The translations under genes and the position numbers were made by a program. From Zeimonas sp050187175 (GTDB lineage Bacteria; Pseudomonadota; Gammaproteobacteria; Burkholderiales; Burkholderiaceae_E), in the NCBI GenBank assembly GCA_050187175.1, contig JBFWXS010000005.1, positions 62,001 through 126,000 on the forward strand: DNA of 64,000 nucleotides, read 5' to 3'. Below, piece by piece: positions 27,123 to 35,173 of the stretch. The notes beneath the pieces are model-generated. The model worked only from the letters and a program-made list of their open reading frames with translations. It had not been told where the DNA came from and ran no database searches. Position 1 is the stretch's first letter; the number at the start of each line of letters is the position of its first letter.

Positions 27123-28145
27123 ATGCAACGACGATCCGTTCTACTGGCAGCGGCAGCCGCGGCTGCCGCTGCCAGTGTGAAAGCCCGGGCAGCTTTCGCA
27201 TCCGATGCTGCCGCCAGAGCCGCCCCGGCCGACTCCGCGACTTTTCCGGTGAACGGCCGCAGCATCCGTTTCATCGTGCCGTTCCCACCCGGCGGCACCT
27301 CGGACCTGCGGGCGCGGCAGGTGGCTGAACGCCTGCGGCACGACCACGGCTGGTCCATCGTGGTCGACAACCGACCGGGCGCCAGCGGCATGATCGGATC
27401 GGACGCCGCCGCCAAGGCCGCGCCCGACGGCCATACGTGGCTGCTCGGCACGATAGGCACGCTGGCTATCAACCCGCATCTGTTCCCGAACCAGCCGTAC
27501 GACGTACTGCGCGACCTGCAGCCGCTGTCGCAGTTCTCGCGCTCGGTGACCACGCTGTGCGCGCATCGCGCCACCGGACTGCGCAGCCTCGCCGACCTGG
27601 AGCGAACCGTCCGCGGCGGCGCCAAGCTGGCCTACGCATCGACCGGCACCGGCACCATAGGACACATGGTCGGCGAGATCTATCGCCGCCGGGCCGATCT
27701 GGACCTGGTACACGTCCCGTACAAGGGGACGGCGCCGGCGGTGCAGGACTTCATCGCCGGCCAGGTCCCGCTGCTCTACGAAACGCCGTCGGCGGTGTGG
27801 GAACACATGCGCACCGGCACGGTCGTGCCGCTGGCGGTCAGCAGCCGCACGCGCATGCCGCAGATGCCCGACACGCCGACCTTCACCGAGCTGGGCTACG
27901 CGGACGTGGTGTTCGACACCTGGCAAGGCGTGCTCACGACCCGCGGCACCCCGCCGGCGATCGTCGATCTGCTAGGGCACGCAATGCAGCACGCGCTGCG
28001 CGACCCGGAGATCGTCCGCAGCCACGAGGAGCAGGTGAACGTGGTCGTCGCCAATACACCGGCCGCCTTCGAGGACTACATCGCCGATCAGAGCCGGCGC
28101 TGGGGGCGCGTGGTGCGGGAGCTGGGGGTCCGCGCGGACGGTTGA
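27123..28145 (+). CDS. Orphan Bug-family periplasmic binding protein
   Basis: A 340-residue TctC/Bug receptor. After an Ala-rich signal (MQRRSVLLAAAAAAAAAS) the mature domain shows RSIRFIVPFPPGGTSDLRAR, IVVDNRPGASGMIGSDAAAK, VPYKGTAPAVQDFIAGQV and PDTPTFTELGYADVVFDTWQ. It has no TctA/TctB neighbours, which is usual for the expanded Bug family of Burkholderiales, whose members may share permeases or work in signalling. The run of nine Ala codons is produced by a perfect 34-bp palindrome (27143-27176). An inverted repeat lies just upstream of the ATG. Confidence 0.93.
   Translation: MQRRSVLLAAAAAAAAASVKARAAFASDAAARAAPADSATFPVNGRSIRFIVPFPPGGTSDLRARQVAERLRHDHGWSIVVDNRPGASGMIGSDAAAKAAPDGHTWLLGTIGTLAINPHLFPNQPYDVLRDLQPLSQFSRSVTTLCAHRATGLRSLADLERTVRGGAKLAYASTGTGTIGHMVGEIYRRRADLDLVHVPYKGTAPAVQDFIAGQVPLLYETPSAVWEHMRTGTVVPLAVSSRTRMPQMPDTPTFTELGYADVVFDTWQGVLTTRGTPPAIVDLLGHAMQHALRDPEIVRSHEEQVNVVVANTPAAFEDYIADQSRRWGRVVRELGVRADG
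27143..27176. repeat. Perfect 34-bp palindrome inside the Bug signal-peptide codons
   Basis: The arm ACTGGCAGCGGCAGCCG (27143-27159) is followed without spacer by its exact reverse complement (27160-27176). It starts 20 nt after the A of the ATG. In mRNA it could fold into a stem of up to about 15 bp close to the ribosome site. Confidence 0.95.
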
Positions 28146-28239
28146 TGCGGCGGTGCGGGGCCTTCGTAGCGGCGCTAGCGCACGGGCTCAGCGCCGAACA
28201 CTCGCTTCCGCAGCTTGCAGGGAAATCAATGCTGGGGTC

Positions 28240-28330
28240 TGGCGGAAAGGGTGGGATTCGAACCCACGGTACGGTATAACCGTACACCGGATTTCGAGTC
28301 CGGCGCATTCGACCACTCTGCCACCTTTCC
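28240..28330 (-). tRNA. tRNA-Ser(CGA)
   Basis: A 91-nt class II tRNA with encoded CCA. Acceptor GGAAAGG pairs with CCTTTCC; anticodon stem CCGGA/TCCGG encloses loop CTCGAAA, giving CGA (reads UCG). The long variable arm TGTACGGTTATACCGTAC is typical of tRNA-Ser. It is transcribed away from the DUF1631 gene. Confidence 0.96.
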
Positions 28331-28397
28331 GGGTGTCTCGCCCCGTCGGCAAGCGCCGACCGGAACCGATCGCCGGCCCGCATTGCACGGGCGGCTG

Positions 28398-28438
28398 CTT
28401 TCACGCCGGGTCATGCGTGAAAGCCCGCGAGTATAGCA
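28398..28438 (-). promoter_or_regulatory. tRNA-Ser promoter with extended -10 and a start-site hairpin
   Basis: On the minus strand TGCTATACT (28430-28438) is an extended -10. A perfect 9-bp inverted repeat (CTTTCACGC/GCGTGAAAG, 8-nt loop, 28398-28423) lies at or just after the expected transcription start. No good -35 is visible. The tRNA would have a roughly 95-nt 5' leader. Confidence 0.5.
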
Positions 28439-28693
28439 AACTCCGAAGCCCCGTCGCTGCGCTCAGGCGCCCTCACCGGCCCGGGGGATCCATGGACCGT
28501 TCGCAGACTGTTTCCCATCGCCCGGAAGCCGTGACCGTTCATCCGAACTTGCCGACCTGTCAGCCCCTTGACGTGCGGCGAGACGATTTGTTCACGCAGC
28601 ATCCCGCGGGCTTCAGCTAGCATTCCGACTGATCCACGGACCGCGGGCGCCGCCGGACTGCGGCAGCGCGCGGCACCGTTCTGCAGCCACCGA
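28439..28693. other. Non-coding stretch between tRNA-Ser and the DUF1631 gene
   Basis: Open frames across this stretch have no recognisable family. It must contain the DUF1631 promoter, but I see only weak candidates (a TAGCAT hexamer near 28616). The octamer CCGCGGGC occurs twice or nearly so. Nothing else is evident. Confidence 0.5.
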
Positions 28694-31600
28694 ATGACCG
28701 ATCCGGATCTTTTTCCTTCCGACCCCGTGTCGCATCTGAGCCTGTTCACGCAAGCGCGCGAGTTGCTCGGAGCCGCGCTGGCGAATGCGGCAGCCACCGT
28801 GCTGCCTGCCATCGCCGCCGAGCTCGACGCCGCCGCCGAGCGTGCATCGGATGAGCGCGATCGCCAGGCGCTGCTGCATGCCGCAGCGCGGCTGCGGCGG
28901 GAGACGGCTTCGCGCGTGGCGCGCCTGACGGAAGTCTTCGAGCGCCGCGTGCTGCGCTGCGAGCGCTTCGCGCGGGCCCAGGAGGCAGGCGAAGCGCCGG
29001 CGCTGGCGCTGGTCGACGACGATGAGCTCGAGCAGCAGATCGCCGCCGCCGAGCTCGCCAATGCGGCGCGCGAGCGCAGCGGCGCCACCTACCCCGTTTA
29101 CGTCGACCGCCTGCGCGCGCTCAGCGACCTGCCGTGGACCGATGACGACGAGCGCAACCCGCTCGGTGCGCGCACGCTGGCCGCCGCCGCGGTAGCGGCC
29201 GTCGAGGGCGGATGCGACACCGTGACCACGCGCGAGCGGCTGCGCCGGCTGGCCATCCAGCGCTTCGCCGAACCGATTGCCGCCGCCATCGCCGCCGCCG
29301 ACCGCATGCTGGCCGACGCCGGCATCGCTCCCCTGCCGCCGGACACGACGCCGCAGCCCCCCGAAGCCGCCGCGCGGCCGGGCGTCGCGACGCGTCGGGC
29401 AGCACAGCCGCCTTCGTCCGAGCCCGCGGCATCGCTCCCCATGGCATCCATCACGGGAGCGCCGGCAGCGCCGCGGTCCGCACCGGAAGCCGCCGAGCCC
29501 GGGAGCCCGGCCGGCACACCGCTGCCGTCCTCGCCGATGGCCACCGAATCGAATCCCCATGAAGCCGCCGGCGCGGGCCTCGCCGCCGCCGGCGAGGCGG
29601 CCTCCGACGACGAGCAGCCCCCCGGCAGCCGCGCGCTCGAAGTAGTCGCGCGCGCCGATCAGGACGCCGTCATCCTCGGCAGCTCCGCGCTGGCCACGCT
29701 GCGCGGCGGCAGCCAGCTACGCGTGCTGCCGACCTTGCAGCCGTCGTCCGACATCGAGCAGGACGCGGTGGCCTTCGCTCACACGATCGGCGCCCTGCCC
29801 TACAGCCGGCAGGCACGCGCCGAGTTCTTCGGCAATGTCCGTACGCGGCTGCGCGACTCCAATGCGATGCCGGCACAAGTAGCTGTCGTCGACGTGGTTG
29901 CCGCGCTATTCGACTACGTCATCGATGACCGCCGCCTGCCGGAAGCCGCCAAGCCGCTGGTATGGCGGCTGCAGCAGCCGGCCGTGGCGCTGTCGCTGCT
30001 CGATCCCGCCTATCTCGGCGACGATCCGCGTTCTCTGCGCCGGCTGGTCGAGAACTTCGGCGCCATCGCCACCGCATTCGCCGACGACCTGACGCGCGGC
30101 AGCGAGCTGCACCGCCGCCTCGAAACGGTGGTGCGCGCCGTCGAGATCGTCAGCAGCGCCCTGCAGACGCGCTCGGCGGTCATGGCGCTGCAGGTCGAGA
30201 AGGAGTACTCGCGTGCGGCGCGCAGCGTCGGTCAGCTGATCGAGCGCGTGGTGCGCGAGCGCCGCTCGCTGGAGGAAACGCCCGGCCGCCGCAATCGCCG
30301 TGACTACTCGCGCCGCCCCAGCCGTGAGCGCGAGAAAGCAGTCACCGAGCATCTGCGCACGCTGCTGGCCGAGCGTCTGGACCGGCACAGCGCGCCGGAG
30401 TCGGTGCGCGAGTTCGTGCTGAACGTCTGGCTGCGCCACATGCGTACGGCCGCGCTGCGCAACGGAGAGGAAAGCGCCGAGTTCAAGGTCACGCTGCAGG
30501 TCGTCGACGATCTGCTGTGGAGCCTGAACGGCAGCGCGGAACGGCGCAGCCGCCGCGAGCTGGCCAAGCGGATCCCCCCGCTGATCCGGCTGATGACGCA
30601 GGGCGTCCGCGAGATCGGCGCCAAGGACGAAGAGTTCAAGTCCTTCTTCGACGAGCTGTTCCTGATCCATCTGCGCCGCATGCAGCGCCGCGAGCGCGGC
30701 ACGGCGCGCGAATCCGGCGACGATACGATGGCAGCCGACGCCGGGGCCGCGGTACCGGTCCTGAACCATCGCGTTGCCGGGTCGACCGATCCAGGGGCGA
30801 CGCTCGAAACGGCGCAGCACGAGGCCTCGCGAGCCGGGGACGGGCAAACGTGGCCCCCGAAGGAGGCACCGGCGCTCGCCCCTGCAGCCGCACCCGATCC
30901 AGTCGCTGCACCCGCTCCCGCCGCTGCACCGCCTCTCACACCGGCGCCGATGTCGAAGCCGATACCGACGGCTGCGCAGGCGGACGCAGCCGAGGCGGCG
31001 CGAGTCGCAAGCGAGGCGGCGAAGGCCGTGGACGAGGCGGCGAAACCCGCCAGCGAGGCAGCGAAGCTTGCAGACGAGGCGGCGAAGCCGGCAGACGAGG
31101 CGTCAAAGACCGCAGGCGAGGCAGAAGCCGCAGGGATCGCAGAGGCCGCCGAGCCGGCAGGAACCGCTGATGCCGGCGCCCGAGCAGATAGCGGCGCAAA
31201 TGCCGATGCCGCCGGCTCGTCAGCGTGGACTCCGCCCCCGTCGGATGCGCCCCCGCCCACGCCGGCTGCCGGCGATTCGCTGGAAGCCGACGGCACCGAG
31301 CGCCGGCTGCTCGAGATCCTCAACTCGCTCGACCTGACCGACCTGCCCGACCCNNNNNNNNNNNNNNNNNNNNNNNNNNNNNNNNNNNNNNNNNNNNNNN
31401 NNNNNNNNNNNNNNNNNNNNNNNNNNNNNNNNNNNNNNNNNNNNNNNNNNNNNGGACTCCGCCCCCGTCGGATGCGCCCCCGCCCACGCCGGCTGCCGGC
31501 GATTCGCTGGAAGCCGACGGCACCGAGCGCCGGCTGCTCGAGATCCTCAACTCGCTCGACCTGACCGACCTGCCCGACCCGGCTCAGCCGCGGCCGCTCA

Positions 31601-31827
31601 GCGCACAGGCCGCGTTCGACGCACTGGCTCGCGGCCAATGGCTGGAGCTGCTATCCCGCACCGGCGAGCGCAGTCATCTGAAAGTGGCGTGGATCAACCG
31701 GCGCCGCACGGTGGCGCTGCTGGTGCGGCAGCATGACCGCCGGGCGCTGTCGCTGCGCATGGACGAACTGCGTCAGCGCTTCGAGCAGGGCCGCGCCTTC
31801 ATCCTGCAGGGTGTCGATCCGGCCTGA
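28694..31827 (+). CDS. DUF1631 family protein, interrupted by an assembly gap
   Basis: A large cytoplasmic protein of the DUF1631 family, common in Burkholderiales and gammaproteobacteria, function unknown. It starts MTDPDLFPSDPVSHLSLF at 28694; the frame remains open upstream to 28568, but the ATG fits the family. The N-terminal helical region (to about 210) is followed by a Pro/Ala-rich linker, then the core (about 335-670) with NWLRHM-type helices around FVLNVWLRHMRTAALRNGEE. A second long low-complexity linker contains repeats such as EAAKPADEA. The C-terminal domain (RGQWLELLSRTGERSHLKVA) follows the gap. Collapsing the 127-bp duplicate and the N run gives one frame of about 968 residues. 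The 3' end overlaps the convergent ABC gene by 29 bp. Confidence 0.87.
31227..31580. repeat. 127-bp contig-end duplicate on both sides of the second gap (assembly artefact)
   Basis: Bases 31227-31353 recur exactly at 31454-31580. The copies begin GGACTCCGCCCCC and end CTGCCCGACCC. Same length and same signature as the first gap. Removing 227 bases brings the upstream and downstream frames of the gene into register. Confidence 0.95.
31354..31453. other. Assembly gap of exactly 100 N
   Basis: A scaffolding placeholder within the DUF1631 gene. The exact overlap of its flanks shows that probably nothing is missing. Confidence 0.97.
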
Positions 31828-32986
31828 ACGTGACGACGTGCTCGGCATCGAAGCGGATGCCGATCCGTTCCCCCACCGCATGATCGTGATGGCTGGGCAC
31901 CAATGCCTGCAGCGAGGCGCCGCTGGGCAGCTGCAGCGTGTACAGGAACTGCGCGCCGCGAAATGCCTTGCGCACGACGGCCGCGCGCAGCGAGCTGTCG
32001 TCGTCGTGCGTCACGTCGTCAGGCCGTAGCAGCACCGTCACCTCACCGTCGGAGTCGGCATGCGCATCGGCTTGCACTCGGTCGTCGCGCGTCAGGATCG
32101 GCAGGCTGCCGAGCTCGATGTCGACCAGCATCCGGCTGCCTTCGCGGCGCAGCCGCCCCGGCAGGAAGGCGCCCAGCCCCACGAAATCAGCGACCTCGCG
32201 CGTAGCCGGCTGGTGGTAAAGCTGATACGGCGTGTCCCACTGCTCGATCCGCCCGACGTTCATCACACCGACACGGTCGGCCAGCGCGAAGGCCTCGTAC
32301 TGGTCGTGCGTGACCAGCAGCGCCGTGATGCCGTGCCGCTTCAGCAACTCGCGCAGATCCAGCGCGAGACGCTCGCGCAGATCAGGATCGAGGTTCGAGA
32401 ACGGTTCGTCGAGCAGCAGGATCGACGGCTCCGGCGCCAGTGCGCGCGCCAGCGCGACGCGCTGCTGCTGGCCGCCCGACAGTTCATGCGGAAAACGGCC
32501 GGCGACCTCGCCGAGCCCGACCAGCTCGAGCATCCGCGCCACCTGGCCATCGCGGCGCTCGGCCGGCAGCTGGCGCAGCCCGAAGGCGACATTGGCGGCA
32601 ACGTCGAGATGCGGGAACAGCGCGTAGTCCTGGAACACGATGCCGACGCCGCGCTGCTCCGGCTCGATCCAGACCTGCGGCGATGCCACGCATCGATCGC
32701 CGAGCAGCACGCGACCCCGGTCGGGCCGGACGAAGCCGGCAATGGCCCGCAGCGCCGTCGTCTTGCCGCAGCCCGATGCCCCCAGCAGGCAGCCGATCTC
32801 GCCCGGCGCCAGCTTGAACGACAGGCCCTCGAGCACCGGCCGCCCCGACCGTGACTGGGCAAAGGACACGTGCAGATCGTCGACGCGCAGCGCGGCGGCC
32901 GATTCGGCGGCCGGCGCAGCCTTGGTGCCTTGCAGCGGCGCAACGTCAGGAAAGCCGGATGAGTATTGCGGCAGATCGGGTCGCAC
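31799..32986 (-). CDS. Fe(3+)-type ABC transporter ATP-binding protein (FbpC-like)
   Basis: A 395-residue ATPase of the iron/putrescine/molybdate importer class. Walker A GASGCGKTT at 69-77, Q loop GIVFQDYALFPHLDVAANVA, signature LSGGQQQRVALARAL, Walker B ILLLDEPFSNLDP and switch His in LLVTHDQYEAFALADRVG, then a C-terminal TOBE-type domain (about 280-395). It is divergent from the matching permease across a 40-bp gap with an iron-box-like palindrome. The GTG start at 32986 is tentative. No substrate-binding protein gene is adjacent, so the metal specificity rests on family resemblance only. Confidence 0.88.
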   Translation of the reverse strand: MRPDLPQYSSGFPDVAPLQGTKAAPAAESAAALRVDDLHVSFAQSRSGRPVLEGLSFKLAPGEIGCLLGASGCGKTTALRAIAGFVRPDRGRVLLGDRCVASPQVWIEPEQRGVGIVFQDYALFPHLDVAANVAFGLRQLPAERRDGQVARMLELVGLGEVAGRFPHELSGGQQQRVALARALAPEPSILLLDEPFSNLDPDLRERLALDLRELLKRHGITALLVTHDQYEAFALADRVGVMNVGRIEQWDTPYQLYHQPATREVADFVGLGAFLPGRLRREGSRMLVDIELGSLPILTRDDRVQADAHADSDGEVTVLLRPDDVTHDDDSSLRAAVVRKAFRGAQFLYTLQLPSGASLQALVPSHHDHAVGERIGIRFDAEHVVTFRPDRHPAG

Positions 32987-32987
32987 T

Positions 32988-33006
32988 GCGAATACCTATA
33001 ATTCTC
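32988..33006. promoter_or_regulatory. Candidate Fur box between the divergent ABC genes
   Basis: GCGAAT, seven bases, ATTCTC: a 6-7-6 palindrome with 5 of 6 arm matches, resembling the GATAAT-N7-ATTATC layout of Fur sites. It covers a TATAAT hexamer (32997-33002). Iron repression is therefore plausible but unproven. Confidence 0.4.
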
Positions 33007-33026
33007 ACTTCTGGATTCTATCAATC

Positions 33027-34694
33027 GTGTCCACGCACTTGTTGACCAATGTCCGGGTCGGTCGTTCGGCCAGCGGAACGGGACTGTTCACCGCCGCCTC
33101 GCTGACCGTCGCGGTGCTCGTCGCGGCACCGCTGCTCGCGCTGCTGTGGCTGGCGTTCGGCACCGCGCCAGCCGATGCCGACGGCGGCGCGCTCGGGCAC
33201 CTGTTCGGCACGGTGCTGCCGCGCTATGTGCTGACCACGGCGCTGCTCGCGCTGACGGTGCTCGCCGTGGTGCTGCTGATCGGCGTCGGCGCGGGCTGGC
33301 TGATCGCCGCCTACGACTTCCCCGGCCGCGGCGCGCTGGCCTGGATGCTGGTGCTGCCGCTGGCCATGCCGGCCTTCGTCATGGCCTATGCCTACACGGA
33401 TTTCCTCGAGACCTACGGCCCGCTGCAGACCTGGTGGCGCCAGCTCAGCGGCCTGCAGGTCGGCCAGTACTGGTTTCCGGACATCCATTCATGGCGCGGC
33501 GCCGGCGCATTTCTCGGACTGGCCCTGTATCCGTACGTCTATCTGCTCGCCCGCGCCGCCTTCGCCGAACGCAATGCCTCGCTGACCGAGGCGGCGCGCT
33601 CGCTGGGGCTGTCGCCGCGGCGTGTCTGGTGGCGCGTCGTCTGGCCGGGAGCGCGACCGGCGGTGGCGGCCGGCTGCGCACTGGCGCTGATGGAGACCCT
33701 CGCCGATTTCGGCACCGTCAGCTACTTCGCCGTCGACAGCTTCACGGCCGGTATCTATCGCGCCTGGCAGGGAATGGGGGACCGCGTCGGCGCCGCCCGG
33801 CTGGCAGTGATCCTGGTGGTGGTCGTCGTCGCGGTGCTGCTGGTCGAGCGACGGCAGCGCGGCCGCATGCAGTTCCATGGCCGCCAGCCGCGTCCGGCGG
33901 CGCGGCTGCGGCTGACCGGATGGCCGGCGTGGCGCGCCACGCTGCTGTGCCTGCTGCCTATCGTGCTCGGCTTCCTGCTGCCGGCCGCGCTGCTGCTGCG
34001 CGCCTCGCTGGCCGCCGAATTCGGTGTCGATCCCAGGCTCGGCCAGTGGGTGTTCAATACGGCGCTGCTTTCCGCCTGCGGCGTCGCCGTCGTGCTGCCG
34101 ATCGCGCTGGTCAGCGCCTATGCGTTGCGCCTGTCCGATGCGTGGCCGCTGCGCGTCGCGCTGTCGCTGGCCAATACCGGCTATGCGGTGCCCGGCGTAG
34201 TCCTCGGGGTCGGGCTGCTGATCCTGTCCGGCGCGGTCGGACAGGCCTTGACGCCGCTGACCGAAGCGCTCGGCCTGCCGATGCTGCTGGCGGGCGGCAG
34301 CGCAGTCGCGGTCGTCTACGCGTACGCCGTGCGCTTTTTCTCGGTCGCGTTCCACGGCGTCGACGCCGGCCTGAAGCGGATCAGCCCATCAATGGATCAG
34401 AGCGCACGCAGCCTGGGCCGGCGTCCCCACGAGGTGCTGCGGGACGTGCACTGGCCTCTGATGCGGCGAACGATCGGCGCCGCCTCGCTGCTGGTCTTCA
34501 TCGACTGCCTGAAGGAGCTGCCGGCCACGCTGGTGCTGCGGCCGTTCAACTTCGATACGCTGGCAGTGGTCACCTACCAGTTCGCCGCCGATGAACGCCT
34601 GGCTCAGGCTGCGCTGCCCGCCTTGCTGATCGTGCTGGTTGGCGTGGTGCCGGTGGTCTGGTTGTCCCGCGTCGCGCTTAGCGAGGGGCGCTGA
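33027..34694 (+). CDS. Fe(3+)-type ABC transporter permease (FbpB-like, fused double permease)
   Basis: A 555-residue inner-membrane protein with two consecutive permease domains, about 12 membrane spans. EAA-loop motifs are visible in both halves: LTEAARSLGLSPRRVWWRVV (about 190) and ISPSMDQSARSLGRRPHEVL (about 455). This fused arrangement is typical of FbpB/SfuB ferric iron permeases. The GTG at 33027 is chosen because it begins just before the first span; there is no clear ribosome site. It is divergent from the ATPase gene; tRNA-Val follows 25 bp after its stop. Confidence 0.88.
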   Translation: MSTHLLTNVRVGRSASGTGLFTAASLTVAVLVAAPLLALLWLAFGTAPADADGGALGHLFGTVLPRYVLTTALLALTVLAVVLLIGVGAGWLIAAYDFPGRGALAWMLVLPLAMPAFVMAYAYTDFLETYGPLQTWWRQLSGLQVGQYWFPDIHSWRGAGAFLGLALYPYVYLLARAAFAERNASLTEAARSLGLSPRRVWWRVVWPGARPAVAAGCALALMETLADFGTVSYFAVDSFTAGIYRAWQGMGDRVGAARLAVILVVVVVAVLLVERRQRGRMQFHGRQPRPAARLRLTGWPAWRATLLCLLPIVLGFLLPAALLLRASLAAEFGVDPRLGQWVFNTALLSACGVAVVLPIALVSAYALRLSDAWPLRVALSLANTGYAVPGVVLGVGLLILSGAVGQALTPLTEALGLPMLLAGGSAVAVVYAYAVRFFSVAFHGVDAGLKRISPSMDQSARSLGRRPHEVLRDVHWPLMRRTIGAASLLVFIDCLKELPATLVLRPFNFDTLAVVTYQFAADERLAQAALPALLIVLVGVVPVVWLSRVALSEGR

Positions 34695-34702
34695 ATCTGG
34701 TA

Positions 34703-34708
34703 TATAAT
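34703..34708 (+). promoter_or_regulatory. -10 element of the tRNA-Val promoter
   Basis: A perfect TATAAT lies 11 bp before the tRNA 5' end, just after the permease stop codon. No convincing -35 hexamer is visible; TTAGCG at 34678-34683 would have a 19-bp spacer. Confidence 0.55.
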
Positions 34709-34719
34709 CTTTGGCTTGC

Positions 34720-34796
34720 AGGCGCGTAGCTCAGCTGGTTAGAGCACCACCTTGACATGGTGGGGGTCGTTGGTTCGAGTCCAATCGCGCCTACCA
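34720..34796 (+). tRNA. tRNA-Val(GAC)
   Basis: A 77-nt tRNA with encoded CCA. Acceptor AGGCGCG pairs with CGCGCCT; anticodon stem CCACC/GGTGG encloses TTGACAT, giving anticodon GAC (reads GUC and GUU). The T arm TTGGTTCGAGTCCAA is standard. Terminator-like hairpins follow about 100 bp downstream. Confidence 0.97.
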
Positions 34797-34862
34797 AGAA
34801 TTCTCGATTCTTGGTTCGGTCACGAAGCTGCAGCGGAAAGATTGCTGGTCCAGGAAGGTCGC

Positions 34863-34915
34863 TAAGAGAGCCCCGTAAGAGAGCCCCCTAAGAGAGCCCC
34901 GTTTGGGGCTTTTTT
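34863..34915 (+). terminator. Terminator with a triplicated 13-bp upstream arm
   Basis: AGCCCC (34895-34900), loop GTTT, GGGGCT (34905-34910), then a T-run to 34915: a classic intrinsic terminator for tRNA-Val. Its left arm is part of a 13-bp unit TAAGAGAGCCCC(G/C) repeated three times in tandem (34863-34901), so three alternative left arms are available. Confidence 0.85.
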
Positions 34916-34920
34916 CGTTC

Positions 34921-35027
34921 CTGGGTTGTGGCGGAGGCGCGGCAGGCGCGGGCTGCAACGGCTGAGGCATGCCCAGAGAACTCAAGCGGCGGCTGTAGGC
35001 GATCGGTCTGGTCTCTGCTCAGCTGCT
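34921..35027. other. Featureless spacer between the tRNA-Val terminator and the tandem repeats
   Basis: No open frame of a recognisable family, no tRNA and no strong hairpin. Together with the flanking repeats it makes up the 377-bp gene-free interval between tRNA-Val and serS. Confidence 0.5.
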
Positions 35028-35107
35028 TTGCGCAGACGCTTTGCACAGATACTTTGTGCGGATGCTTTTGCGCGGATGCTTTTGCGCGGATGCTTTTGCG
35101 CGGATGC
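35028..35107. repeat. 13/14-bp tandem repeats downstream of serS
   Basis: Three perfect 14-bp units GGATGCTTTTGCGC (35060-35101) plus a partial fourth, preceded by about three diverged 13-bp relatives (for example TTTGCGCAGACGC and TTTGCACAGATAC from 35028). The array lies between the convergent tRNA-Val and serS units. Confidence 0.9.
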
Positions 35108-35173
35108 ACAGCTCAGAACGCGCTGCCCAGGTCCATGGATTCGCGCGTGTGCTTGCAAGCGATCCGGGCCATC

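Noticed and set aside
34888..35109. Small protein from the repeat region beside serS
   Set aside because: The frame exists only because the 14-bp repeats lack stops; the unit length is not a multiple of three and the product has no recognisable feature.
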